DNA from: Polytrichum commune
Taxonomy: Eukaryota; Streptophyta; Polytrichopsida; Polytrichales; Polytrichaceae
Length of the DNA: 64,000 bases
Assembly: GCA_950295325.1 (NCBI GenBank)
Contig: OX485805.1
Location: 19,641,501-19,705,500, forward strand
Direction: 5' to 3'
In this document: positions 23,690 through 36,998 of the stretch, piece by piece
Layout of the letters: each line of letters opens with the position of its first letter
Position numbering within the stretch: the stretch's first letter is position 1
The notes under the pieces: generated by a model
Told to the model about the DNA's origin: nothing
The model's input: only the letters and a program-made list of their open reading frames with translations
Database searches by the model: none
Program-made: the position numbers and the translations under genes

Positions 23690-24062
23690 AGCGCACCCAT
23701 CATTTGTATCGCTCACAACAGAACCCAACAATGAACAGGGAACCGGCCACTAGTTACAGAAAACAGGCTTAGTTTGAGAAATAACCGGTTGAAGTTCAAG
23801 ACTTCTGGAGAATTACCCATCATTTTAGAGGAATTTATGGTATACACCTCAAATTGATAAAGAAAAAACAAAAGATGTCACCATGTAACTGGTTGGACTT
23901 GGACACACTAGGATCTCCACCGGTTATGCTTAAAAATTCCCCTGGACATTGGAACCCAAGGTGGACTTTGGCTCCAGTGCAAAATATTAAGCTCGGCATT
24001 TGATCAACCATTTTGTCATGGCTGGCTTTACCCATTTTGACATGAGTAAATTCTTCAGGCAG
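23690..24062. repeat. dispersed repeat R (CCGGTT-rich), copy 1
   Basis: Shares with three other places (about 50575-51335, 52215-52580, 54213-54410) the succession CACTAGTTACAG, AACCGGTTG, AAGTTCAAGACTTC, AGAGGAATYTATGG and GGTTGGACTTGGACACAC. Ends not defined, coding capacity not seen, class unknown. Confidence 0.6.
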
Positions 24063-24065
24063 CGA

Positions 24066-24150
24066 CAATGTCAACACTGAATTACAATGTCAACACCAAA
24101 TTACAATGTCCACACCGAATTACAATGTCCACACCGAATTACAATGTCCA
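24066..24150. repeat. 19-bp minisatellite
   Basis: Four full copies and one partial copy of CAATGTCCACACCGAATTA in direct tandem; units 3 and 4 are identical, units 1 and 2 differ at two or three bases. It directly abuts the right end of repeat R copy 1. Confidence 0.9.
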
Positions 24151-27100
24151 TCGACGAAAACCGTGCATGCTCCTAGTGGTTGGAACTTGTTTCATTATTC
24201 TTCAGTCAAAAAATCATTGCCCGTTGAGATCGTGGACAGAAACCAATGAAAGTGTTCCAACAGGAGCCTGGCCGCACACCGAACTCGCCTCTACTTAACA
24301 TGATTCAAACACTTGTTAAGCTTATTGGGATAAGATGGACTGCTAGTTCCACCATATAGGTATAGCTAAAGTCTTCATTGTCCACCGACTACATTGGTAT
24401 AGAGGAGAAGTCTAAACAGAAATGGCTCACCAATTGACCTCACATTTTGCAAAAACAAATAGGTTTGTCAACATTGGAGTTTTCAATTTTTCCCAATGTC
24501 AAGCTTTTTGTGTATGAAATTTTCAAAGGACCAATGTGCAATGCATCCACATTAGGGTTGGCAGCTCTATGCCTAACTTGGACAAATATATTTAAAGTGC
24601 ACATCATGAATTATTCCACTCACAAGTCAATGGACTGTGACCATGCATTGAAACCTCATATAGACTCTGGTACCTACTCTTTCACACTTAGGGTTGATAT
24701 TTGACATTAGTCAATAATCTATGTATAAATGTGATGGATGGTGGATGTAAATAAAACCATCATTCATCACATCTTTAAGACTTATCCTTTCTAGTAGGTT
24801 GACACGATAAATAAGGATTCAATATCATAGACCAAATAAAATCTCATTTCAGTACTTGCTGGGGAGTTTGTGCAAATCGTCACCAATCATGTGTAAACAC
24901 ACTCTTGGTGCTCACTCAAGTTAAGAATATTATGAACCCCAGGGGATCAGTGAGTCAATTGTTAGTTCGCAAAGTGAACCCTATGCAATTGCTGAACTCA
25001 AAGCCCTAAACCCAATCTGATTGAGGAAAACTTGGAATTTTCTCAAATCCCAAAACGTTGTAACTTTGCCAGTGTTCAACATTGCTAGCTTTTGGAAACA
25101 GCAGTAAGCCAACACTAACTCACGTAACTTATAAGTAACGGACCTTTGCAAAACTCATAACTAGGGCCAGTGCCACATGCATGACCTTGTGCATGAGAAG
25201 GCTCAATTATTACATACGAACTTACCTCTTAATCATTCAAGAAAGAATGTCCTAAAAAAATAAGTATCTCGGAGGTTTTTTTTGGAGGTTGGTTTGACGA
25301 TGGAATTAGCTTCAAAGTCCCCATATTAAGTTTAAGCCTTAAGGGTACATTTGATGTGAATCAACTACGAATCTATAGCAGCCACGTTTCGACTATGGAC
25401 GGATGAGAGGTACGCTCATTTGTATCATTTCCTTCTCACAAACCTAGCAAATAGAATCAAGTCCAACTCGAGACAATCAATTCATGCAATTCACTAGCAC
25501 GAGGCCATCTCTAGTACTTTTGCTTCGGTGTAAGAACCGACCACATACAAAATTGAAACTGGAGACAGTCAATCTAATTACATTAGGACCTTGCATTTGG
25601 AAGCCAGAGAAAAGAAAATTAATCAAATGATTTGATCGGGTCCATAAGACTTGTAGACACTACAAGTTTCACCAAATTTAGCAACCTTGAAGGTAGGTGC
25701 ACCTACTTCGGTTTGTGACCTTATGGGGACCTCATTATATAGGCCCCTGTATTTCTGAGCAAAGTTGGGGCATGTGGCATATGTTATACATGATGATAAT
25801 TTTGTTAATGGGAAAAAAAAGAAACAAAGAAACAAACAAGAACAACAAAGTCACGTGTAGCACGATGTGAGTGGAAGCTCGAATACCAAGTAGGGCCATG
25901 GCCTATAAGCAACAAAAAAAAATGGCACTTTTAGCAAATATGGCATGCAATTGTGGTCCCATATTCTCATAATCATATGAATTGGACAAGACCATTATTA
26001 ATAAGTTACTCAAAATAGACTTCATCCCACACAAAAGGTGCATTAGCATCCTTGGTCACATGTAGTATTTTCTTACAAAATCAAGAATAGCATGGTGACC
26101 GTGCTCCGGGTTCAAAGCTTGTGAAATATTGGGGTCCATTGGGGTTTGCAACTCGATCATTACCATCGAGGATTGCTTCTACAAATCAAAACTTGGGACT
26201 GAGATCTAGTCAATGATTTGAGACAGCTTTGGCCTACGAAAGTTCTTACAATGTAGTCTAAGTTAGTGTAATTGCACCGACCAGATTCTGGTACGAACTT
26301 TGCCACTTATTAATGTCTACATGCACTACTACAAAATGTGGAATTTACATGAAGTGCATATCCAACAAATGGAACATGTCCTAGGTCATGACTATTTAAG
26401 TGGTGTTTCATTGTTGATAACCCAAAATCAAACAAAGGAACTTTGAAAGGGTCCTTGAACTTTAATGTAAACCATGATCTTATTTTATGGACTTTATTTT
26501 ATTTGTAAACTATACCATTTATCAAAATCTTGGAATATTGACAGAATTTGACATTAATCCATAACAAAAACAACAACAATACACTAACGGAACTTTAAAA
26601 TTATAACGAGTGTGCTCAATGCCTAAAGTGTTGCAATTTGGTGTGGTTATCTTCAAAAACATGAACAAAAACTAAAACAAAGGGGGGGGGGGGGCGGGGA
26701 ATTAGATAGTTCTCACATTCAAGTAATGTGTTAAAAAACACAACCCAATGAACCTACAACTTGAGTTAAATATCTAGCATTATTATATGCAAAGGATCAA
26801 ATGCCCAACATAATTGTCTACAAGGGGCAAGTGTTCAAGCTTGATCAACAACAATGCAATTCCTACAACTATGATTTTCCCACAAAATTCATCTAAGCTT
26901 TTACCATCTATGGGATCAAGAGAATAATTCTTTCTACCTAGATCATCCTCCATTATCATATTTGACAAAATTGAATCTTCATCTATCCATTTACAATATG
27001 ATGTCTGGACAAAGTGGAATTTTAGGTGTTTTGGAGTTGAGGAAAATAATACATCGTAAATTCAAAGGTCGGCATGGCAACTCCCTGTTTAAATGCAATT

Positions 27101-29884
27101 TATTGTCCTTTTTGAAATCAACATGTTACCTACACAATTCCCATTTCATGCCAAATTTCCTCCACATCAATTGAACCCGCCCAATCTACCACGTACTGCT
27201 ATTAGCTCCTTGAAAAACTAAAATTGGGGTGCTCGGCAACAATGCCAAAATGTAGTTTAGATTTTGGATAAAACAAAAACTCATGAAAAAAATCAAGACT
27301 TGAAAGGTGCTCTTGTATCTTCTAGGTGTCTTAAGTAAGTTTAATCAAGGTATTTATAGGATTTTGCTCATATGGTTTAGGATTTATGATGACATCTTCA
27401 TTTATATAAACAAAAGGATGTGGAAATTTCTCGACTTCAGTACATGCATTTGTGACTTCAAACACCTCACTTTATTTACCCAGCCAATAATATGTCAGTG
27501 GGTTCATTTTAATTGACCTTGTGTGGTGCTCAATCATAGGCAATGTCGTCAACAATAGTCTTGCACAAAGTATCTTATTTTAGTCTCTTTACCAAAACCA
27601 AGAGCACTTTGGTACAGTCAATTGTTTCATATTAATTAATTCATTTAGTGTAACTTGAAATGGCAATACAATTTTCACCCAAAGGTGACAACAGTCATTA
27701 ATTAATCATTTTTATTGTGAGGCAATTATAAGTTTATAGTCTTTTGTTGATGTCTAGCAACTTCATCCACATTTGTTTCAAGCATCACTATAATCCCGCA
27801 CACCGTCAGGGTCAGAAGACCATAGACTTCTTCTTGGGTCTTCCCTTTTTTCTTCTTGAATTCTCATTATTATATTTCTCTCTTATTGTAATACTTTAAT
27901 TTGACAAGTACACCATTCACTTCTACTTATTCAAATTATCTTCTTCTTTTTAAATAACTATTTTGAAATTGTTTCACCTAGGCAATCAATGGTTTCTCCC
28001 CTCTTAACCTTTCATTACCCAGTCCTTTTGAAGGTTGTAGGATTCCACTAAGGCTCATATTTTTTGCTGAGACTATTGCATGTTCAACTTCGACTTCCAA
28101 CTCTCAAGGTTTCATGCATATACTCAATTTAAATATTTACATACTACAATGACAACTTCGCTTCTTAAACAAATATTCTTTGGGATCGGATTTTGCTTAT
28201 TTGTTTGAAGACCATAGTCTTCACAAAGTGTACCGAGGATCTACATAAACTAATGAGCAACCTTTGCTCATAAGTTCACAAAGGGGAATCCAGTTTCCAT
28301 ATTGGCTCAATCATTCCATAGTCTTATTCAATCATTCCTACTTGATTCAATCCTCTAGTATATCAACATTCCCTTCTACTCATAAGTATTTTCCAACTTC
28401 ATGATCATCCTTGGTCATGATTCGTGATTAACTCTTAATCTCTCACAATATTGTTGAGAAGATTGCCTTGCCAATATTACCACTCATAATCAAAAGGTTG
28501 TCAACCCGCTTCTTGCATAGTATAATTGTTTGGCTTGAATGTATAAGTGTTTTCGACAATTACTAAGCCGGCTTCATCTCAAAAGTAATCCTCAAAATAA
28601 GGCCAATAAATAGGTTATAGTCTAAAGAGACACACTTTCCTTATCCTCTCAATCACTAAGAATAAATAAGTTTATAATACATTCCCAAGACTATGGTCAT
28701 ACAACTTATTTCTCAAATGTATCAAAATAGATTCAAAGTTCAAGGTCACGATAAAAATCGACGTTTGAACAAACAATGAACAATTGAATCTCTCCCCTTC
28801 CAATACTCACACAAGGTTACAAACCTTCATAATATAGAATAAGCCAGGGAGCGCTATCATATGAGTGGTGAGCAGTGAGCAGTAACTAATGAGCGGATTA
28901 GGGTGAGAAAAATTCAAGAAACATACCTATCACCGTGGGTTTGGTATCCTATTACCACATATTTGTAGCTCAAACATCAACAGATGTTACCTGCCAAAAA
29001 CCAACTTGCCAATTGATTGCTCTAATTCATATGAACATTTGAAACAATGATGGAAGCTATTAAACAATGATGTTGTGGAAATCATTAGGGTTTAGGGATT
29101 TTAGACAATGGTCACACAAATCACTCCTAGTGGTTAGGGTTTAGGGTAAACTAGATAATTGCCCCACAAAAACAAAAAAACATGTGCACATATATGCCAA
29201 GTTATGTGCAAGACCTCTACATGCACCTATATTCTATTTTATTCTATTATCTATTATTCTTCTTATTATTACAAACACGAACATACATTCCTCTGCCTCT
29301 ATATCCATGAATGTCAAGATATGAAGATCATAATATTTAGATCTACTTCGCCTTGGAGGTGTAATGACGGTTGCTAACCGTATCACCTCAAACTCGGCAT
29401 ACACAGGGATAATCAATCATTGAAGGGGAGACATCGCTTCCTTCATTTTTCTACACACAATATCCAAAAATGTAAGACACAATTGGTAGAAGACTAAATA
29501 GTTCACAAGAAAAACCAAAATTTTAAAATCATTCAAACCAACAAATTTACGCACTCAAGCAAGATTTTTTTGGAACTTTCTGAATAGGCTCGACATCTTC
29601 TTCGCATGTCATGTTAATTGATTATAAGCTATGAACTATAGGAGGTGCCAATGAATCACACAAAGGACATTATCCCAAACCACATCACCCAATTGTGGTA
29701 AAATATCATAAAATTTATTAATGGCACCCTCCTTCAACTAAAAATTAGAATTCATACATAAAACGTTATGTCAAATAACTATCTTAACAAATACAAACGC
29801 TATATAATAATTGTGATGTTTTCATAAGCATAAATACATTTACAATCATAATTTATAATATTACCTAAGTCCAAAATGATGTTT
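24151..29884. other. gene-poor AT-rich stretch
   Basis: About 5.7 kb with no gene I can support. It contains a G homopolymer run at about 26682-26694 and many short open frames without recognisable motifs. Probably old, decayed repeat DNA. Confidence 0.35.
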
Positions 29885-31316
29885 TCACCAACCACAAATC
29901 AAGGTCATTGTCTATAAAATTTGGAGGCCAAAAATGCAAAGCGTCGCGTGTCATTGGAGATGAATTCCACCACTTCAACCATTTCACTTTATACTTGCCA
30001 TCCATCGAAGTTGTTGCATTTTTTTGCAATTTCTCCAAGGTCATTTATGGTTTAGGATTAGAACTCCAATGCCCATTTACCTGAAAACAATGTTGAATAT
30101 AAAATACATAACCTAACAAAACATATTACAAAAATCAAACATATAATATAAAGACTATCCTCTTTCACAAAATCAACGTCATTTGCGGGATCCGCAACTG
30201 CAAGAAGTTTATCAAACTTCTATGACCTATATGTTCTCACTATTTTCCTCACCGCATTTTCTATAGCCTCCAATTAAAGCCTAGGAGATATTTGGGCCAA
30301 TAGAATGTTGTTTATATCCTCACAACATGTCTCTTCTGATGCTGCCACAACTTTACGATAAAAATAACATTCAAAAATTTTAGTTTAAAAACTTAAAACA
30401 GCTTAATGTAAGAACATGAAATTGATATAGACATTAAGATGTTAAAGACTCACATTGTAGATGAAAGCTGCAAAAATGTCTATAGTAAGAGGATATCATG
30501 TAGTCAATGGGCGTTTCTTCTCGCACTTAATATAATCGTCAGGGGACAAAAGATTTTTAAATTCTTGTAGCTTCAAAGTCCCAAAGCTCCAAATGCGATG
30601 GATTTTATGAACCAAATTAATCTTCACGTGATTGGTTTCCGTGGATCTGATATTCAACAAAATAAATTTGTAAATAAAATATTCAATGCACTTGACCAAA
30701 AAAAATTAAAATCAATGGGCTTCAAGCATTACCTATTGACGTCATTCATGGCATCCAAGAGATCGTCAGTTACATCCATCGCATTAAGGTATATACAATC
30801 CACACTATAATGTCATTCTTCCTCATTAGCATGAACTTTATCTATATGCCGTCTCAATGTTATAACTCGGTGGTTACCCTCCCATACTCAAAATATTTTA
30901 CCTTTAAAAACCTTCAAATCTTCGTATAAAAAATGTGACTGCTCAAAAACATTGTTCACTTGTTGTAATATTGGATCACAAGACCTCAACTTGTCCTCTG
31001 TTACAAATAAACTCTCCCCACGATCGTTGACGATAGAATCATACAAGACACGATCACATTCTCTGTAATCATTGAGAAGTTCATTCTCCAACAACTAAAC
31101 ATCAAAACATGTAATTGGCCTAACCAAAGGCAATGGCTTTAAGCGGCATATAGTATTCGATAAACAAAATTTAGAAAGAGGTCGAATTCGCAAACCATTC
31201 ATGACTGTGATACCATTTTTTTGGATAGAAAGTATAGATTTTAGTTTTGAAAAGCAGATGAATGGAAAATTACATTCAGAACTTTTAAAATAGTAAAGAA
31301 ATATGTAATTAGTCAC
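29885..31316 (-). pseudogene. decayed minus-strand gene of unknown family
   Basis: Consecutive minus-strand segments read as protein of natural composition, interrupted by stops. In order: GLRIRPLSKFCLSN (about 31200); LLENELLNDYRECDRVLYDS through FLYEDLKVFKGKIF (30888-31094); EGNHRVITLRRHIDKVHANE then CIYLNAMDVTDDLLDAMNDV (about 30730-30880); NHVKINLVHKIHRIWSFGTL through PDDYIKCEKKRPL (30496-30640); YRKVVAASEETCCEDINNIL and KFDKLLAVADPANDVDFVKE (about 30170-30360); KWLKWWNSSPMTRDALHFWP (about 29890-30080). At least three in-frame stops fall inside otherwise continuous segments, and some gaps could be introns. I do not recognise the family; a repeat-encoded protein is my best guess. Confidence 0.4.
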
Positions 31317-33940
31317 TTAGGAAAGAAAGTGAGTATGGGAAATAGGAATTACTATGCTTGACCGTAGTATAGGAGATCTCACAAGTCATGAAATTGACAT
31401 GTGAGTATTAGATAAAGCTCTTTAGTATCAGAGCTATGGTCAGCCATGACTTTTGAGAGGAAGAAGTATAAGAAGGAGGAGGACGAAGACAGAAAGGGAG
31501 AGAATATTAATTTTGAGCTTTCTCTCGTGAAGAGAGTAGCTTTGCTCCAAAACTTGTTTGTCATCTCCTTTGATTCCCAGAAGTACTTGGGTGCGAAACC
31601 CTTAACCATCTTGTAAATCACATTTTGAAACATATCAATCTACGTTTCAATCATCTACATTTGTACAAATGTGACTTTGAATGTTGGAATTGTGAGTCTT
31701 GTAGTCTGATCGAGAATTCGATTATGGGGTGTGATACTCCTACCTACATGAAGGACTCATGTTTGTCGTGAAGACAGAATGAAATAAGAGTCTCTTGGAC
31801 AGTATCTTAAGGTTGTGATTTCAAGAGAGGAAATTTGTGGTGTTTGAAGTGTCCGGGTGTGAAGCCCTGGAATCCAATTGTGTTTGCTCTTCTGGATACG
31901 CGTCAAGCTACGAACCAGTTACCTTATATCCTCATCGCACTGAATTCCATTTTATATGAGAGTGTTACCTACTTCAAATATGAGCGGCGCGTTTCGATAT
32001 GTGTGGGGAATGGTAGTCTGATTTCTTTTGCGGACCTTCTTTCCTGAGTGTGAAACTCTTGAATTGTTTAGTGTAGCTTGATGTGTGCCTAAACAATTTT
32101 TTGAATCTAAATTGGACTAATTGAGTTCTATCAGATCTAAGTCACTTTGATAGTATTTTAGGTTGTAAATCTTGAATCAAAATGACTTCGTCATAATCCC
32201 TTCGTTTCATCTTATGACTATACTCATCTCCATTATCTGAGTCGGTTACGAGAGTGAAGAACATGTGTTTCACTTCAATGCATTTAGTGAAGGGTTGTTT
32301 GATTGTTTTCTAAAAATTCCTCTCATGAGTGTGAAACTCTCGCGAAACAGGGAAGTTAGTTTCCTTCATAATTGAATCCATCTAAACAACTTCAAAACAG
32401 CCAAGAATCGCCAGTTGACATACTGTTAGGAAGAATGTATGTAGGGATAATGTAAGGAGACTCACGTTATAAATGTTAAAACTAAGAGTACCGACCTTCC
32501 CCTTCCAAAATTACGTATAAAGTGTTAATCTCGGGAATTGAGTATATCTCTCTGAGCTTGGAATAACTAATGAGATGAAGTCTGAATAGTTAGTGCTCAA
32601 GTGAAATAAGAACATTCTCATAATCTGGTGTAAAGCTTCGGGGTATTGAGTCATATCATTCTCTTGTTCAATCGTCATTTTCTCGGGAGTAAACCTCCAG
32701 TACAGATTCATAGAGTAATATAAATGTGAAGGTTATACACAATTGTGATGGTTGAAAGAGACGATTGCACTCTGGAACCCTCAAATTAAAGACTGGTGGC
32801 GAGGAAAGTGTACTCTTTCGGGAATTGCCGATACCTGTTGTGCGAGAAACATGGCGCAAGAATATCGCAAACTAGAGAGTGATTTAATTTCAGTGACTTG
32901 CGTATGATCATTGTGTAGGCCAGGTAATTTCGATCCGAATTATCGCAGGAGGGATTGAAGAAAAGCTCAACGGGAGAAGAAGGAATAGCGTTGGAGACGA
33001 CAAAGTGAAGTGGAGAGGAGGCGACGTACACTTATCCCATATCGATTGGGAGAGAGACCAGAGGCAAGTATAAAGGCCATCCTACCAGGTATGCTAGTGT
33101 GACTAGACGCTTCTTTGACACTACAAGACTCGATACTTGGAACTAGTTATTGGTTCCTAGACGTTTACTGGTGACTTGGACTCTTGACTCGTTACTTGCT
33201 ACTAGACTCGAGTTACTGTTTTGGTCCGATTCGCTTAGGACGCTTCTCGCTTAGTTCCCGGTCCGTGGCTCTGTCACTTGTAACTAGACTTTTATAAAAA
33301 TTTACTAAGTCCTAATTTTTACAAGTATGGAAATATGCTAAATAATATCACCATATGTGTAATGAACAAATCCATCTATGATGAGGGAGTGACAAGTCAA
33401 GTCACATGAGAATAGAGTTCTTATGATAATTAAGTGTTAAACCCATTCCATTATCCCTTTGAACTATCAATCGACCTTATCGTGACAAACTAAAGATACA
33501 TCTGACACTTATTTAGTCTTCCCTGGGTGTTTTTTCAAGTGGACCCCTAGCATAAAATCTTTACTACAATGACATAGTTGAAATTTGTTTTCTCCAACTT
33601 TTTTTTAATGCTTCTTCAATGTCGGTGTCCGCCAAAATCTTATCATACATATTAACAATCAAATCAAAGCCTATAATAAGTGAAAAATATCATGCAACAA
33701 ATAATCATCCACTCTACAACAAAACATCAAATATACATTATAAGCAACTTCAAATAAATAAATAAACTAAACTATAAAATGAAATATACTTGACATTTAA
33801 AGTTCAATGCAAAAACGAATGAAGGCCACCTACATGACCGTATAATTGACATAATCTTCAACATTTTGATATAACACAAAACACACATATAGACTTGAAA
33901 ACACCTAAATAATTTGCTAAAGATAATATTTATTTTCAAA
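31317..33940. other. gene-free stretch before the palindromic array
   Basis: AT-rich with short open frames on both strands. Recurrent fragments such as GAGTGTGAAACTCT hint at an old repeat, but I could not delimit one. Confidence 0.3.
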
Positions 33941-35470
33941 TAAAATTTGAAGTAAGCGTTTTGGCACCGAAATCCCCATTCCAAAGCTTTTATTTTAGAA
34001 ATAAACATGGTAAAAAATGAGGGAGGTGACTAACCCTTGTACTTCAAATTGACAAATTAAAAGTACTTCTTCTAAAAAAAAGTGTAGAATAATACCGAAA
34101 CCCCTATTTCATGACTTACTTTCAAGAAATAGCCATAAAAAAAATAAAGCCCACAGTTGTGGCATAGATATTAAATTAGTCAACAATAAATTTTAATACT
34201 TGAAAGAAAGTTGTGAAATAGGAGTTTTGGTACCTAAACCTCTAATCCATAACATTCTTTCAAGAAATACACATGGAAGAAATTGAGGACATTGGTTGTA
34301 CGGTCAAAATAAATTGGTGAAGGACAAAAACGTTTTTTCCAAAGTAAGTTGTGAAATAAGGATTTCGGTACCGAAATCCCTATTCCACAACTTTCTTTCA
34401 AGCATGAACATGGAAAAAAAATGAGAACACTGGCTATGGCGTCAACATGATATTATTGAATAACAACTATATTGTTTAAAGGAAAGTTGTGAATTAAGGG
34501 TTTCGGTACCGAAACCCCTATTACACAACTTCATTTAAAGAATAAACATGGAAAAGAAATGAGGACACCGGCAATGGGGTCAATATTAAATTATTTATTG
34601 AGAAGTATATTCTTGAAAGAAAATTGTGGAATAAGGGTTTCGGTAGCGAAACCCTTATTCCATAATTTTCTTTTAAGAATGAACATGAAAAAAAATAAGG
34701 ACACTAACTATCACGTCAACATGAAATTATTTACTGAGACGCATATGTTTGAAGAATAGTTGTGGAATAAGGGTTTCGGTACCGAAACCCCTATTCCACA
34801 ACTTTCTTTCAAGAAAAAAATTCTTCTTCATCAATTTTATGTTGATACCATAGCGGCTAACCTCATTATTTTTCATGGTTGTTTCTTCCAAAAAAATCAT
34901 GGAATAAGGGTTTCGGTACCGAAATCCCTATTCTACAACTTTTTTGGAAGAAATAAACAAGAAAGAAAACAAGAAAAGGGTTTGTGTCGTCGACATGAAA
35001 TTGTTGAATGAGACGTGCATTGTTTTGAAGGAAAGATTTGGATTAAGGGTTTCGGTACCAAAACCCTATTCCACAATTTGTTTTTAAGAAATAAACATGG
35101 AAAAAAATGAGGACAACGACTATGGCATGAACATAAAATTGGTAAATGATAAGTGTTTTTTAAAAATAAAGGTTTGAAATAAAGGTTTCGGTACCGAAAC
35201 CCTTATTCCACAACTTTCTTTGAAGAAATAACTAAAGAAGAAAATAAGGACAGCGGCTATGACATGAACATAAAATTGGTGAATGATAAGTGTTTTTCTT
35301 AAAAAAAAAGCTTCGAATAAAGGTTCCGGTACTGAAACCCTTATTTTACAACTTTCTTTGAAGAAATAATCAAAGAAGAAAATAAGGACAACGGCTATGA
35401 CATGAACATAAAATTGACGAATAAGAATGTTTTTTTAAAAGAAAGGTTTAGAAACCTATTCCAAAAAAAT
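33941..35470. repeat. tandem array of about 137-bp palindromic units
   Basis: Twelve units in direct tandem. Nine clear palindrome centres (GGTACC or a one-base variant) begin at 34229, 34367, 34505, 34642, 34778, 34915, 35054, 35190 and 35328: spacings of 136-139. Degenerate centres lie at about 33963, 34092 and 35452. Round each centre the sequence is a palindrome without spacer: core GGGTTTCGGTACCGAAACCC, extended outward in the best units through GTGGAATA and TTCTTGAAAGAAAG to roughly 70 bp. The remaining 65 bp of each unit is a spacer sharing ATAAACATGGAAAAAAATGA and AACATGAAATT. No reading frame runs through it. This is satellite-like DNA of a form I do not recognise. Confidence 0.92.
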
Positions 35471-35552
35471 TTATCAAAGCATTTTCAGTAATTATAACCA
35501 CTAAAATATGAAAAACACTTATAGATAGAATGAAAAAAAGACTTACATATTG

Positions 35553-35909
35553 TCATGAAAAAGGTTCTGATGATGGTGTTGCTAACTCCACGTTCATGCC
35601 AACCGTCGCTTCATCATCGCTATCGGACGTTCTATACACACTGGCGAATGTGGGTGGTTTATTCGCCGCTTGATGAAGGACCTCGTTTGCCATAGCAAAT
35701 GCGCTGGCCATTGTTCTTCTGCTTTGTTTTCTCCATTGGGCCTCTACTTGGAGCGTTCGTCTCCCTTTGTATTTCGTGTACCTCCTACGCACAACCCTCA
35801 TGAAATGGTTTTTTTTCTCCTGACCGTTCCAAAACGTTCCATTTCCCTTAAAGATTATGGCCAAAAAAATGTCTATTTTTTTAATCGAATCGGAAAAAAA
35901 ATCCCCCAC
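35553..35909 (-). other. unrecognised minus-strand open frame, 118 codons
   Basis: The translation has a basic middle (VVRRRYTKYKGRRTLQVEAQ) and an acidic, serine-rich end (YRTSDSDDEATVGMNVELAT). No family recognised and no splice context established. It lies directly beside the palindromic array and may belong with the minus-strand fragments at 36049-36480. Confidence 0.3.
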
Positions 35910-36048
35910 GCGAATGGATCGAAATGGAAAAAATCCATGGGAAATATATTAAAATAGAAAAACTCCCCACAAATAGTTATTTCAAAATGGGGGAAAATCT
36001 CTTCTGATTTTTAGGATTAAGGTTTGCATGTTGCCTTATCACATTGCT

Positions 36049-36480
36049 CTAGACGTAGTAGCCACTAATCTGCATACAACATTTTTTATTGACAATATTC
36101 CCATTTTTTATGTGGTTTTCTGTTTTCAAATACCTTACAATCAAATTTTGCGTAAGAAATACAATTTCTATGGTTAGGTACTTTAGAAGTTCAGGAGGTG
36201 ATATCAATTGGAAAATTGCCTCATCTATACATAAAACCTTACCGATGCATTGTAAATGGAAGTACATTCTCCTTCTTGTTCTGCGTCAGACATATCGTTG
36301 GCAGTGTTGCTCACTCGTTTTGTCATCGTCAATTCCAAAAATGAAGGGTTGTTTGCTATCTTGCGTTTCGATTTCAACATTCTCATTTTTTTCTATTGCA
36401 GGAAATTCTAATACGTATGCAATGTCTTCAATGTCACATAAACTGACCCTATCCATTTGTCGTTATATTTTGGCCAATTT
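36049..36480 (-). pseudogene. unrecognised decayed minus-strand coding fragment
   Basis: Minus-strand reading gives protein-like stretches (CDIEDIAYVLEFPAIEK, FQLISPPELLKYLTIEIVFL) with a stop between them. The right border abuts the third pogo fragment at 36487. Family not recognised. Confidence 0.3.
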
Positions 36481-36486
36481 ATCATT

Positions 36487-36998
36487 CCATGGAAGTAGAC
36501 CTATTGATTGTTGATAGCAGTGATGATGAGTCTAAAGTAGTGAAGCCAAGCGATGCACAAAAATATGCTAAAGATGTTTTGAATTTTATGGCTAGCCAAG
36601 GTTCTTAGATTTTCAACACTCTGGAGTTGTTAGGAATGGAAAAAATCCATGACAAACTCATTAGAATTGGTGTTGCACATTTAACATCAACAAAACAATG
36701 TGACATTAGAAGTTTCTTTGTCTCTAGTGAGAGGTCTATACCTGATCTCAATGACACATTATGATGTGCTCTTGTTATTATTCACAATTTTGAATTAGAT
36801 TTTACATTCAAAAACATTGAAGTCTCATATTTGTTATTTTCTTTTTTACATTGTAATTTTATTTTGATTTTCTACCTATTTTTTTGATAATATCACATTA
36901 TGCACAAATCTTCAAAATGTGACATTATCAAATATGTCACACCTTGTTTATATCACTCTTTTTGGTGAAATGAATGGTGTGACATTATCAAGGTTAGA
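36487..36998 (+). mobile_element. 3' fragment of a third pogo element
   Basis: Begins abruptly inside the transposase acidic tail (SMEVDPLIV region) and runs to the right terminal repeat, ending GTGACATTATCAAGGTTAGA. It matches 6650-7151 closely but has a premature TAG in the tail (at 36606) and several small changes. The left part of the element is missing. Confidence 0.8.

Noticed and set aside
29085..29150. Short TTTAGGG-type stretches resembling plant telomere repeat
   Set aside because: Only one or two units at each of two places; too short for an interstitial telomeric array.
31421..31440. TAGTATCAGAGCTATGG, resembling the primer-binding site of plant LTR retrotransposons
   Set aside because: One mismatch to the usual TGGTATCAGAGC, but I found no matching pair of long terminal repeats, no polypurine tract and no gag or pol coding to the right.
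33941..35470. CRISPR-like regular repeats
   Set aside because: Units are palindromic, the spacers are copies of each other, and the context is a plant nuclear genome.
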